Shown: positions 41,505 through 50,370 of the stretch, one piece after another
Layout of the letters: each line of letters opens with the position of its first letter
How positions within the stretch are numbered: the stretch's first letter is position 1
Assembly: GCF_001439695.1 (NCBI RefSeq)
Contig: NZ_JYLL01000010.1
Coordinates: forward strand, 62,001 to 126,000
DNA: 64,000 nucleotides
Direction of reading: 5' to 3'
Origin: Pseudomonas veronii
Lineage (GTDB): Bacteria; Pseudomonadota; Gammaproteobacteria; Pseudomonadales; Pseudomonadaceae
Program-made: the position numbers and the translations under genes
Notes under the pieces: generated by a model
Databases searched by the model: none
The model's input: the letters and a program-made list of their open reading frames with translations, nothing else
What the model was told of the DNA's origin: nothing

Positions 41505-42854
41505 ATGAATACAGAACACCAGCACCACGCCAGCCATGCCCCCATCGTCACCCACCTGCAAGTGATCCCGGTGGCCGGCCACGACAGCATGCTGCTCAAC
41601 CTCAGCGGTGCCCACGGGCCGTTTTTCACGCGCAATATCGTGATTCTCAAAGACAGCGCCGGGCACATCGGCGTGGGCGAAGTACCGGGCGGCGAACGCA
41701 TCCGCGAAACCCTGGAAGACGCGCGCAGCCTGGTGATCGGCAAGCCGATCGGCGCGTACCAGAGCATTCTCAATGCCATGCGCCGCACCTTTGCCGCCCG
41801 CGACAGCGGTGGCCGCGGCCTGCAGACGTTCGACCTGCGCATCACCATCCACGCCGTCACCGCGATGGAAGCGGCGCTACTCGATCTGCTCGGCCAGTTC
41901 CTTGAAGTGCCGGTGGCCGCCCTGCTCGGCGAAGGCCAGCAGCGCGACGCGGTGAAGATGCTCGGCTACCTGTTCTACATCGGCGACCGTCAGCAGACCG
42001 ACCTGGCCTACCGCAGCGAAGCCGATGGCGACAATTGGTGCCGCCTGCGCCATGAACCGGCCCTGACCCCGGACGCCATCGTGCGCCTGGCCGAAGCCGC
42101 CCAGGCCAAGTACGGCTTCAACGACTTCAAGCTCAAGGGCGGCGTGTTGCGCGGCGCCGAAGAAATCGAAGCGGTCACGGCCCTCGCCGAGCGCTTCCCC
42201 GACGCACGCATCACCCTGGACCCGAACGGCGCCTGGTCACTCAAGGAAGCCATCGCCCTGTGCCGCGACCAGCATCACGTATTGGCCTACGCCGAAGACC
42301 CGTGCGGCGCGGAAAACGGCTATTCGGGCCGCGAAGTCATGGCTGAATTCCGCCGCGCCACCGGCCTGCCCACCGCCACCAATATGATCGCCACCGACTG
42401 GCGCGAAATGGGCCACGCGATCCAGTTGCAATCGGTGGACATCCCCCTCGCCGACCCGCACTTCTGGACGATGCAAGGCTCGGTGCGCGTGGCGCAGATG
42501 TGCCATGAATGGGGCCTGACCTGGGGCTCGCATTCCAACAATCACTTCGATATTTCCCTGGCGATGTTCACCCAGGTGGCCGCCGCCGCACCGGGCGACA
42601 TCACCGCGATCGACACTCACTGGATCTGGCAGGACGGCCAGCGCCTGACCAAGGCGCCGTTGCAGATTGTCGACGGTCACATCCAGGTGCCGACCAAGCC
42701 GGGGCTGGGTGTCGAGATCGACATGGACGCGGTGGCCCAGGCCCACGAACGCTACAAAGACATGGGCCTGGGTGCGCGCAATGACAGCGTGGCCATGCAG
42801 TTCCTGATCCCCGGTTGGAGTTTCGATAACAAGCGCCCGTGCCTGGTGCGCTGA
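41505..42854 (+). CDS. gudD: Glucarate dehydratase
   Basis: 449 residues from the ATG at 41505. Enolase superfamily: KLKGG (catalytic Lys pair), LDPNGAW and YAEDPCG (metal-binding Asp/Glu), [10 protein letters not shown], and the catalytic His in [12 protein letters not shown]. It dehydrates D-glucarate to 5-keto-4-deoxyglucarate. Length and motifs match the family. The following enzymes of the route are not in the window. Confidence 0.94.
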   Translation: MNTEHQHHASHAPIVTHLQVIPVAGHDSMLLNLSGAHGPFFTRNIVILKDSAGHIGVGEVPGGERIRETLEDARSLVIGKPIGAYQSILNAMRRTFAARDSGGRGLQTFDLRITIHAVTAMEAALLDLLGQFLEVPVAALLGEGQQRDAVKMLGYLFYIGDRQQTDLAYRSEADGDNWCRLRHEPALTPDAIVRLAEAAQAKYGFNDFKLKGGVLRGAEEIEAVTALAERFPDARITLDPNGAWSLKEAIALCRDQHHVLAYAEDPCGAENGYSGREVMAEFRRATGLPTATNMIATDWREMGHAIQLQSVDIPLADPHFWTMQGSVRVAQMCHEWGLTWGSHSNNHFDISLAMFTQVAAAAPGDITAIDTHWIWQDGQRLTKAPLQIVDGHIQVPTKPGLGVEIDMDAVAQAHERYKDMGLGARNDSVAMQFLIPGWSFDNKRPCLVR

Positions 42855-42882
42855 GCGCCGATCCCGGCCAGCCCGGCCAGCC

Positions 42883-43767
42883 TCAACCGTGGATCAACGA
42901 AACGTGCGCGCCCACCCCGGCGCGCACGCCCTCGGCCACCGCCAGCGCCACGGAACCGGCGGCAAGGGACGCATCGCCACCGGCAAACACGCCGGCCACG
43001 GAGGTCTGGCGGGTTTCGTTGGTGTGCAGGTACGGGCCGGTGGGGCCGTCGGCCAGCACACAGCCCAACTGCTCGGCCAAGGGGCTGAGGCGAGTGCGGG
43101 ACATCGTGAATACGCCGTCCAGCTGAATCACGCGGCCATCAGCCAGTTCCAGAGCCACGCGCTCACCGCTGATCCGGGTCACCGCCGTGCGCTCCACACG
43201 AACCCCGCGCCGATCCAACTGCGCCTGTTGCTCGGCATCCGGGGTGAACACGCCGTTGGTGAACAAGGTGGTGGTGCCCCAGTCCGGCAACATCAGCGCA
43301 TGGTGCATCGCCAGCGGCGAGGTGGCCAACACACCGATGCGGCCTTGATCCAGCTCATAGCCGTGGCAGTAAGGGCAATGAAACACGTGCTTGCCCCAGC
43401 GTTCCGCCAAGCCTTCGAGGGCGGGCAATTCATCCACCACCCCGGTGGCGAGGATCAGGCGTCGCCCCTCGAATCCGCCGTTGTATTGCGTGTGCACCCT
43501 GAAGCCGCCCGGTGCCGTAGCCGCCTGTAATACGCTGTCCTGCACCCAGGTGACGCTCGGATACTCCATCAATTGGCTGCGACCTTCGGCGGCAATGACG
43601 TCCGGCGCCTGGCCGTCCTGGCCGAGAAAGCCATGGGCGGTGGCGGCAAACCGATTGCGCCGCTGCCCCGCGTCGATCACCAGAACCTTGCGTCGCGCCC
43701 GCGCCAATTGCAGGCCGGCGGACAAGCCGGCATAGCTGCCGCCCACGATAATGACGTCATGCATCAT
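42883..43767 (-). CDS. Thioredoxin-reductase-like FAD/NAD(P)-dependent oxidoreductase
   Basis: 294 residues. FAD motif DVIIVGGSYAGLSAGLQLA, the redox pair CPYC in HCPYCHGYELDQG, a second dinucleotide motif around IGVLATSPLAMHHALM, and FAGGDASLAAGS near the C-terminus. Smaller than a true TrxB (about 320), so it belongs to the short thioredoxin-reductase-like group whose partner is unknown. The 5' leader carries a GC-rich hairpin (43788-43807). Divergent from an Rrf2-type regulator. Confidence 0.9.
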   Translation of the reverse strand: MMHDVIIVGGSYAGLSAGLQLARARRKVLVIDAGQRRNRFAATAHGFLGQDGQAPDVIAAEGRSQLMEYPSVTWVQDSVLQAATAPGGFRVHTQYNGGFEGRRLILATGVVDELPALEGLAERWGKHVFHCPYCHGYELDQGRIGVLATSPLAMHHALMLPDWGTTTLFTNGVFTPDAEQQAQLDRRGVRVERTAVTRISGERVALELADGRVIQLDGVFTMSRTRLSPLAEQLGCVLADGPTGPYLHTNETRQTSVAGVFAGGDASLAAGSVALAVAEGVRAGVGAHVSLIHG

Positions 43768-43787
43768 GAAAGTGCCCCTTGTCAGGT

Positions 43788-43807
43788 GCGCGCGGTTATC
43801 CGCGCGC
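43788..43807 (-). promoter_or_regulatory. Stable hairpin in the leader of the thioredoxin-reductase-like gene
   Basis: The 8-bp stem GCGCGCGG-TTAT-CCGCGCGC lies 21 bases before the start at 43767. Bases 43807-43812 (CTTTCA) can also pair with 43767-43772 (TGAAAG), which includes the first base of the start codon, so alternative folds could mask initiation. Confidence 0.45.
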
Positions 43808-43910
43808 TTTCACGACACACCATAAGTTACGTAAAAATAGCACGTCAAGTGTCTCGCAACTTTTTGGGTTACGAAGGATACTTTCGACCGAATCGACTTG
43901 AGGTTTTTTG

Positions 43911-44348
43911 ATGAGAAACGACACCCGCCTCTCGCGCATGCTGCACGTGCTGATCCATATGGACCGCCATGAAGCGCGCGCCACCTCGGAGACCATCGCG
44001 CAGATGCTCGGCACCAACCCGGTGGTGGTGCGGCGCACACTGGGGCTGCTCAAGGAAAAAGGCTATGTCCGCTCGGAAAAAGGTCATCAGGGCGGCTGGA
44101 CCCTGGGCAAACCCTTGAGTGAAATCACCTTGCTGGATATCCACAATGCCTTGGGCACGCCGTCGATATTCGCCATCGGCTTGTCCACCGACCACCCGCA
44201 ATGCCTGGTGGAACAGGCAGTGAACGCGGCACTGAGCGACGCGTTCGACCAGGCCCAGGCACTGTTACTGGCGCGGCTGGGGGATGTGACGCTGGCGCAG
44301 TTGGCCGAGGATTTCGACGAGCGTTGCCGCCTCGCCCCGGCGCCCTGA
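43911..44348 (+). CDS. Rrf2-family transcriptional regulator
   Basis: 145 residues from the ATG at 43911 (a TTG is 3 bases upstream). Rrf2 winged helix: RLSRMLHVLIHMDRHEARATSETIAQMLGTNPVVVRRTLGLLKEKGYVRSEKGHQGGW. The Fe-S cysteine triplet of IscR is absent, so it is of the YwnA/NsrR-less type that probably senses another signal. Likely regulates the divergent flavoenzyme. Confidence 0.85.
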   Translation: MRNDTRLSRMLHVLIHMDRHEARATSETIAQMLGTNPVVVRRTLGLLKEKGYVRSEKGHQGGWTLGKPLSEITLLDIHNALGTPSIFAIGLSTDHPQCLVEQAVNAALSDAFDQAQALLLARLGDVTLAQLAEDFDERCRLAPAP

Positions 44349-44353
44349 TCGCA

Positions 44354-45799
44354 CTACAGCCGGCGCTTGCGCAACCACTGCAGGAACCCCTTCTTCACCG
44401 GCACCACCGGTGCTTCCTGGGTCAGGGTCTGCGCCGCATGTATGCGGAAATCCAGCAGCGCTTTCATCGCTTCGCCGATGTCATGCCGCGCATCCAGGCA
44501 CGGCTTGAGGTATTCCTTCTCGATGCGATAGAGGGTGCAGAAGGTCTTGGCGCGAAAGTCCGCCAGCGTGGCCTCGTCGGACAAGATCCCAGCCTCGCCG
44601 ATCACCTCCCCCGGCCCCATGCGCCCGGCTTCGAACATGTGCCCAGCCTTGTCCAGCATCACCGAGACCACGCCGGATTCGACGATAAACAAATGATCGC
44701 TGACCTCCCCCGCCGGCAGGATCACCGCGCCGGCACGGTAGCTGTGCAGGGTCATGTTCTGGCTGAAGGTGTCTTTCTCTTCCTGGCGCAAGGTGGAGAA
44801 AATCGACGAGCGCTCCAGCAACGCCCGCGCCCCCGACAGCGCCGGCGGCGTGCTGCTTTCGGTGGCAGACAGCAAACCGACGCCCGCCGCCTGCAAGTGC
44901 CGGAAAGCCAGGTCGTACAGCTGGTTGCGCACTTCGCGCTTGAGCGGCATCGACGGCACAAAGCCGCTGATTTCATACTCCACGCCGTCGCTGGCCGAGG
45001 TTTTGAACGCCACGCTCGGCGCCGGTTTGGCCAGCAGCGGCCGGCACCCTTGCATCGCCCGCTCCAGCGCCTCGATCACCGTCTGCGGGCGGGCGTGGGG
45101 GCTGACTTGCAGGCTGACCGACAGGCCGAACATATCCGCCGGGCGCGAAAAGTTGACGATCTTGGCCTTGGCCGCCAACGAATTGGGGATCACCGCCATG
45201 CTGCCCTGGGAGGTCTGCAACCGCGTAGCGCGCCAATCGATATCGGTGACGCGCCCCTCGGTGCCGTCGATGGAAATCCAGTCATCGAGCTGGTACGGCT
45301 TGGTGGTGTTGAGCACGATCCCGGAAAACACATCGCTGAGGGTGCTTTGCAGCGCCAGGCCGACGATGATCGCCACCGCACCGGAGGTGGCGAGCACGCC
45401 CTTGACCGGCAGGTCGAGCACGTAGGCCATGGCGGCGATGATCGCAATCAGGAAAATCACCGCGCCCAGCAGGTCCTGCAACAGCCGACCGGTGTGGCCC
45501 ACGCGCTGCATCATCACCGCGCCGAGCAACACCGTCAGGGTCCGCGCCGCGAACAGCCACCAACCGATCTGCAACGCGGTGGCGGCCAGGTGCAGCGCGG
45601 TGTTGTCGGCATACGGCGCGACGAGCATCGGGTTCATGCCGTCGTTGAACAACACGGCGCTGAACACCGCAAAAATCACCAACCGCGCCGCCAGCTTCCA
45701 ATTGGCCAGCTCAGCGGAAATCAAGCGCCACACACCGATGTCGATAAAGATCAGCGCCAGGGCGCACAACATGGGGTGATCAGCGATAAATGAGGGCAT
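44354..45799 (-). CDS. MscS-type channel with C-terminal cyclic-nucleotide-binding domain
   Basis: 481 residues from the ATG at 45799 (GGAG upstream). Four N-terminal helices, then the pore helix region VKGVLATSGAVAIIVGLALQSTLSDVFSGIVL and the MscS beta domain (TTKPYQLDDWISIDGTEGRVTDIDWRATRL). From about residue 330 a cyclic-nucleotide-binding fold appears (LERSSIFSTLRQEEKDTF, MGPGEVIGEAGILSDE). Such bCNG-type channels bind a cyclic nucleotide to gate ion flux and do not need membrane tension. The ligand could be cAMP or cGMP. Confidence 0.92.
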   Translation of the reverse strand: MPSFIADHPMLCALALIFIDIGVWRLISAELANWKLAARLVIFAVFSAVLFNDGMNPMLVAPYADNTALHLAATALQIGWWLFAARTLTVLLGAVMMQRVGHTGRLLQDLLGAVIFLIAIIAAMAYVLDLPVKGVLATSGAVAIIVGLALQSTLSDVFSGIVLNTTKPYQLDDWISIDGTEGRVTDIDWRATRLQTSQGSMAVIPNSLAAKAKIVNFSRPADMFGLSVSLQVSPHARPQTVIEALERAMQGCRPLLAKPAPSVAFKTSASDGVEYEISGFVPSMPLKREVRNQLYDLAFRHLQAAGVGLLSATESSTPPALSGARALLERSSIFSTLRQEEKDTFSQNMTLHSYRAGAVILPAGEVSDHLFIVESGVVSVMLDKAGHMFEAGRMGPGEVIGEAGILSDEATLADFRAKTFCTLYRIEKEYLKPCLDARHDIGEAMKALLDFRIHAAQTLTQEAPVVPVKKGFLQWLRKRRL

Positions 45800-46023
45800 C
45801 CAGGCGACTCCAGGGTGAATGCCGAGAAGATCGCATGAAATGGGGATGTGGGGGTATAGCGCGGAGCAAAATGCGGGTGGGAAATTGCACCGTATCTGAG
45901 CACCTGATTGCATCAGCACCGACCAGGCGTTTGCAGCGCGCCGGATTATCTAGACACCTTGTAAACTCATACTGATGTTTCTTCAGACCGCTATGCCTCG
46001 TCGCTTACACAAAGGAGTTCCCT

Positions 46024-47250
46024 ATGCGTAAGGATTACCTCGCCTTTTTTATCTCGCTCTTTCTATCGAGGCTGGCGGATCAGATCCTGTTGTTTATTGT
46101 GCCGCTGGTGGTGTTCCAGACCACCAATAGCGCTTCATGGGCAGGGCTAGCGTTTTTCGTCGAATCGCTGCCGCGATTTCTCGCGTTCCCGCTGTGCGGC
46201 GCGCTGTGCGACAAGTACCCGCCTATTAAGATCCTGCATATCAGTCAGGTCTACCGGGCATTGCTCTGTGTGCCGGGGGTGGTGCTCTACGGAATCTTTG
46301 GTGGCATCGGTTGGGTAGTGGTGCTGTCGGCACTGTGCGGGGTGCTGACCACGCAAGGCATCATGGCTCGCGAAGTGCTGATGCCGCATATCTTCCAGCA
46401 CTACAGCTACACCAAGACGTTGTCCTACTCCCAGATCGCCGACCAGGCGGGACTGGTCCTCGGGCCTCTGGTGGCGGCACTGATGCTTGAGGTTTGGGCT
46501 TGGCACTGGGTGGTGCTTTGGATCGCCGGATTGTTCCTGCTGGCAGACATGAGCATGCTGGCGTGGCAACGTCTTAGCCGTATGACGCTAGAGGTGTTCG
46601 AGCAGCATCAAGACATCTGGCTGCAGCCCTTGAGGATCGCTTTTGGGCATATCCGTAGCCTGGCGGAATTGAAAAAAATCATCATTCTGGCGGTAGGCGT
46701 CAACCTGATCGTTGGTGTCACCTTGGCAACTTCGGCGGCCATGGTGATCGGCCAGTACAGCGCCGGCAAGGATAGCTATGCAGGGCTTCAGGCGGCGGGT
46801 GCGGTGACAACAATCGTGATCTTGTTCCTTCTCGCTCGGGTGGTGCTGCCTCTGCGAGTCCTCGGGGGTGTCGGATATTCGATGATCGCAACGGGGGCAT
46901 TCATCAGCGCCCTGAGTCCGAGTCTGCTCGGCTATGTGCTGGGTTTCCTGTTGATCGCAGGCTTCGACAAAATGTTCAACGTCTACATACGCACTATCCG
47001 GCAGCGGGTGATACCGCCTCAGGACTTCGGTAAGACGGTAGGTGTGATCACGCTGCTGAACAACATGTCCCAGCCTCTGGCAGGTTTACTGGTGGCTTTG
47101 TTAGCTGCGCCCTTGGGCACCCAGACCGTAATCCTGATTCTGGCCGTGTTAACGACTATTCTTGGGACATTTGCCCTGTGGTGGTTCGCAAAGGCTCGCG
47201 GCCCATCCCCGAGCTTGATTCTCGAAGCTGACCAAGAAGCCGGAAAATAG
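46024..47250 (+). CDS. MFS transporter, probable exporter
   Basis: 408 residues, about twelve helices, start KDYLAFFISLFLSRLADQILLFIVPLVVFQ. Layout resembles the MFS_3/EntS group of efflux proteins, which export siderophores or drugs. Somewhat less GC-biased codons than neighbours. No operon partner; divergent from the MscS-type gene. Substrate unknown. Confidence 0.85.
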   Translation: MRKDYLAFFISLFLSRLADQILLFIVPLVVFQTTNSASWAGLAFFVESLPRFLAFPLCGALCDKYPPIKILHISQVYRALLCVPGVVLYGIFGGIGWVVVLSALCGVLTTQGIMAREVLMPHIFQHYSYTKTLSYSQIADQAGLVLGPLVAALMLEVWAWHWVVLWIAGLFLLADMSMLAWQRLSRMTLEVFEQHQDIWLQPLRIAFGHIRSLAELKKIIILAVGVNLIVGVTLATSAAMVIGQYSAGKDSYAGLQAAGAVTTIVILFLLARVVLPLRVLGGVGYSMIATGAFISALSPSLLGYVLGFLLIAGFDKMFNVYIRTIRQRVIPPQDFGKTVGVITLLNNMSQPLAGLLVALLAAPLGTQTVILILAVLTTILGTFALWWFAKARGPSPSLILEADQEAGK

Positions 47251-47405
47251 AAAGTTGCGTCGGCAGGCTTGTAAGCATTTTCCAAGGAAGCACACGGATC
47301 ATGTCCGCAAAGAAGAGTCTGCCGGTTCGAACTCATGATCGCCGCCGAACGTTTACAGCATAACGACCACTCTCGGCCTCACGGGTCAAGTCCATGCAAT
47401 TACGC

Positions 47406-47431
47406 ATGTGGGGGCTTGCCCGCTCCCACAT
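47406..47431. repeat. REP-type extragenic palindrome
   Basis: ATGTGGG and CCCACAT arms enclose an inner GGGC-TT-GCCC stem. It lies between convergent genes, as usual for these Pseudomonas elements. Confidence 0.65.
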
Positions 47432-47450
47432 TAGGCTTGGCGTCAACCTT

Positions 47451-48317
47451 TCAGTGCTGCATCTGCCCGAAATGACCGGAGTGGAAATCAGCAAACGCCT
47501 GATGGATTTCCTGCTCAGTATTCATCACGAACGGACCATGGCCGATGATCGGCTCGTCGATCGGCTCGCCACTGAGCAACAGCACCCTGGCGTCGTCGCT
47601 GGGCTCCAGAGACAGTTGCGTGCCGTCGCGCTCAAACAGTGCCAATTGCCCCTGGCGCGCGATTTCTTCGCCATTGACCAGCACCGTGCCGCGCAGGATC
47701 ACCAGCGCGGTGTTGCGTCCGACGTGCAGGTCCAGGGTCAGCGCCTTGCCGGCGTTGAGGCGCAGGTCCCACACGTCGATCGGCGTGAAGGTGCGCGCCG
47801 GGCCTTTGGTGCCTGCGAACTCACCGGCAATCAGGCGCAGCTGGCCAGCCTCATTGGCCAGCGGCAGCAGCGGAATATCGCCGTCGACAATCGTCTGGTA
47901 ACCGGCGTCGGCCATTTTGTCCTTGGCCGGCAGGTTGACCCACAGTTGCACCATCTCCAGCACCCCGCCGCTACGGGCGAAGGCTTCGGAGTGGAACTCT
48001 TCGTGGAGGATGCCCTTGGCGGCGGTCATCCATTGCACGTCGCCGGGGCCGATCGTGCCGCCAGCCCCGGTGGAGTCGCGGTGCTCGACTTCGCCGTCGT
48101 AGACGATGGTCACGGTTTCAAAGCCGCGATGCGGGTGCTGGCCGACGCCGCGACGTTGTGTGGTCGGGGTGAAATCGGCCGGGCCCGCGTGGTCCAACAA
48201 CAGGAAGGGGCTGATGTGCTTGCCCAGGGTGTCGTAGGAAAACAGCGTGCGTACCGGAAACCCGTCGCCGACCCAGTGGGCGCGGGGGCTGGTGTAGATG
48301 CCGATGAGTTTTTTCAT
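47451..48317 (-). CDS. Pirin-family bicupin protein
   Basis: 288 residues. Metal-binding motif PHRGFETVTIVYDGEVEHRDS and the second half KGILHEEFHS fit pirins (YhhW-like), which are Fe(II) cupins with quercetinase or transcription-linked roles. Signal or membrane segments are absent. It is convergent with the MFS exporter. Confidence 0.92.
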   Translation of the reverse strand: MKKLIGIYTSPRAHWVGDGFPVRTLFSYDTLGKHISPFLLLDHAGPADFTPTTQRRGVGQHPHRGFETVTIVYDGEVEHRDSTGAGGTIGPGDVQWMTAAKGILHEEFHSEAFARSGGVLEMVQLWVNLPAKDKMADAGYQTIVDGDIPLLPLANEAGQLRLIAGEFAGTKGPARTFTPIDVWDLRLNAGKALTLDLHVGRNTALVILRGTVLVNGEEIARQGQLALFERDGTQLSLEPSDDARVLLLSGEPIDEPIIGHGPFVMNTEQEIHQAFADFHSGHFGQMQH

Positions 48318-48454
48318 GGTGTACCTCCAAAGTGCCTACACCATAAGTCCCAAGGGCCTTGGGGACTAGCCGGCAACCGCGGCGTTGTTCGTTCTATGCA
48401 TAGGACAATCAGCACGTCCTCAGTTTGTTTTTGCTGGCTGGGGACGCCGTCCCA

Positions 48455-49513
48455 CTAGACCGACCTCAACCAAGGCCCCTGCACCGCGCTGACCCGATTG
48501 CGCCCGCTGCTCTTGGCGTCGTATAACGCCTGGTCGGCATCGTTGAGCCAACTGGTCGAATCGCTATGCCCGACCCGATAAGGCGCCAGGCCGATGCTCA
48601 AGCTGACACGCAGGGTCGGGTCCTGGGCATAGGCCAGCGCATTGAAGCGATCGCGCAGGGTATCCATCACTTGCGTGGCGCGGTTGAGCGGCACGTCCGG
48701 CAGGATCACGCAGAACTCGTCACCGCCGTAGCGTCCGGCCAGGTCGGTGGCGCGCAGGTTCTGGCGCAGCACTTTGCTGAGCTGGCGCAGGACGAGATCG
48801 CCGGTGACATGGCCGTAGGTGTCGTTGATCACTTTGAAATGATCGATGTCGATCAGGGCAATCACCGCGCCCTGCTGCCCGCCGTGGCAGCGCTGGAACT
48901 CGATGTCCAGATGGTCCTTCCACGCGCCATGGTTGAGCAAGCCGGACAAGCTGTCGGTGCGACTCAGGGCCAGCAGCTCACGCTTGTGCCCGGCCAGGGA
49001 CACCGCCTGGCGATAGCAAATCCAGCCCAGGGCCAGCGGATACAGCATCAGGATCGGTAAACAGGCATACAACTGCGCCTGGCTGGTCATGCCGATGAAG
49101 GCCGGGGTGAAGATCAGCAGCGACACGCCGACGCCCAACGCCTGCGCCACCCAGCCCGCCAGCATGAAGCGGGGACCACCGATGGCCACATTGTTCATGG
49201 TCATCATCGACAACGTGGTGACGCTGGGCAGTGGGTTGAAGTGCATGGCACCGACCCAGAAGCCACCGCAAAACGAATCGAACAGCAGGTTGTGGCGCTC
49301 GCAACGCAATGTGTTGGCGGTGCGGCGTGCCCATTGATAAGCCAGGTGCGGCCAGACAAAGCCGTTGATCAGCATCAACGCCCACACCCAAAGCGGTGGG
49401 TTCAACGCAGACATGCCAAAGGCCACGCAGGCAAAGCCAAGTGTCAGCCCCAACGTGCGGGTTTTGTACAAGCGGGTAGCGAGCGGAACTCCATTTCCTC
49501 CGGCGGCTGGCAT
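48455..49513 (-). CDS. MASE2-GGDEF membrane diguanylate cyclase
   Basis: 352 residues. About four N-terminal helices with the MASE2 features (NAINGFVWPHLAYQ-like INGFVWPHLAYQWA, RHNLLFDSFCGGFWVG) and a GGDEF domain with GRYGGDEFCV and an RATD I-site five residues before it. This is the AdrA/DgcC architecture, which activates exopolysaccharide production in enterics. The catalytic motif and I-site are intact. Confidence 0.92.
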   Translation of the reverse strand: MPAAGGNGVPLATRLYKTRTLGLTLGFACVAFGMSALNPPLWVWALMLINGFVWPHLAYQWARRTANTLRCERHNLLFDSFCGGFWVGAMHFNPLPSVTTLSMMTMNNVAIGGPRFMLAGWVAQALGVGVSLLIFTPAFIGMTSQAQLYACLPILMLYPLALGWICYRQAVSLAGHKRELLALSRTDSLSGLLNHGAWKDHLDIEFQRCHGGQQGAVIALIDIDHFKVINDTYGHVTGDLVLRQLSKVLRQNLRATDLAGRYGGDEFCVILPDVPLNRATQVMDTLRDRFNALAYAQDPTLRVSLSIGLAPYRVGHSDSTSWLNDADQALYDAKSSGRNRVSAVQGPWLRSV

Positions 49514-49595
49514 GGTGAGGTGCGATCCTGGGTAGGTGCCTGGAGTCTATCAGGGCAACAGCATATCGCCACTACCCCTTGTAAGCTCAGCGCCG

Positions 49596-50228
49596 TCAGT
49601 GGGAAAAGCCCCGCGCCAGCATCGCGGCGACGCCCAGCAACAACAATGCCGTGATCCGTTGCAACCAGACCCGCCGCCGGGGGTTTTCCAGTACCGGCTT
49701 GATGCGCTGGCCAAAATAGCCATACAGGCAGCCACTGGCGAACTGCAGCACCAGAAAGGTCAGCCCGAGGATAGCGATGTCCGCCATCGAGTTGTGCTCC
49801 CCGGCCCCGGCGAATTGTGGGAACACGGCGCTGAACATAATGATCGCCTTGGGGTTGGAAAACCCGGTCAGCAAGCCCTTGCCGAACAGACTGCGTGCGC
49901 CTTCCACGGCAACGACCCCGTCGATGGACACGCCGCTGCCGGTCCACTGTTTGTAGGCCAGGTAGAGAATGTAGGCGACGCCGACCATCTGGATACCCTG
50001 GGTGATGGCGAGGTTGCCTTTGATCAACTCCGAGAAACCCACGGCAAAGATCAGGATAGAGACCAGGTACGACACACTGGCGCCGAGCTGCGCCGGGATC
50101 GAGCCGCGCAGGCCGTCCTTCAAGCCCAGGCTCAGCAGCAGCAAGGTCATGGGGCCGGGGCTGAACGTCACAGTGGCGCAAAACAGCAGAAAGTAGAGAA
50201 ACGAAGAGAGCGTCAACGCGCTTGTCAT
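49596..50228 (-). CDS. LysE-family translocator
   Basis: 210 residues, helices throughout, with FSPGPMTLLLLSLGLKDGLRGSIPAQLGA and a later LLTGFSNPKAIIMFSAVFPQF, hallmarks of LysE/RhtB exporters. Divergent from the MocR-type regulator at 50371, its probable controller, a pairing often seen for amino-acid efflux. Confidence 0.92.
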   Translation of the reverse strand: MTSALTLSSFLYFLLFCATVTFSPGPMTLLLLSLGLKDGLRGSIPAQLGASVSYLVSILIFAVGFSELIKGNLAITQGIQMVGVAYILYLAYKQWTGSGVSIDGVVAVEGARSLFGKGLLTGFSNPKAIIMFSAVFPQFAGAGEHNSMADIAILGLTFLVLQFASGCLYGYFGQRIKPVLENPRRRVWLQRITALLLLGVAAMLARGFSH

Positions 50229-50370
50229 AGCCTTGGACCTTGGGAAGACAGCCGGAAAGTGGCCGGATAGCCGGCAGTCTAGGGCCGCGGCATTGCGCAG
50301 GGCAGGTAAAGTAAGGCCTAATCCGGCCCTACTTCACCGGTAAAACCACCAGCAAAGACAAGGAAGCCGT

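Noticed and set aside
40071..41852. 593-codon minus-strand frame over the glucarate transporter
   Set aside because: Shadow; Gly/Arg/Asp/Gln-rich without any family feature.
44201..45793. 530-codon plus-strand frame over the MscS-type gene
   Set aside because: Shadow; the minus-strand protein has channel and cyclic-nucleotide domains.
48440..48453. GGGAC/GTCCC hairpin after the MASE2-GGDEF gene
   Set aside because: No T-run on either strand, so not called a terminator.
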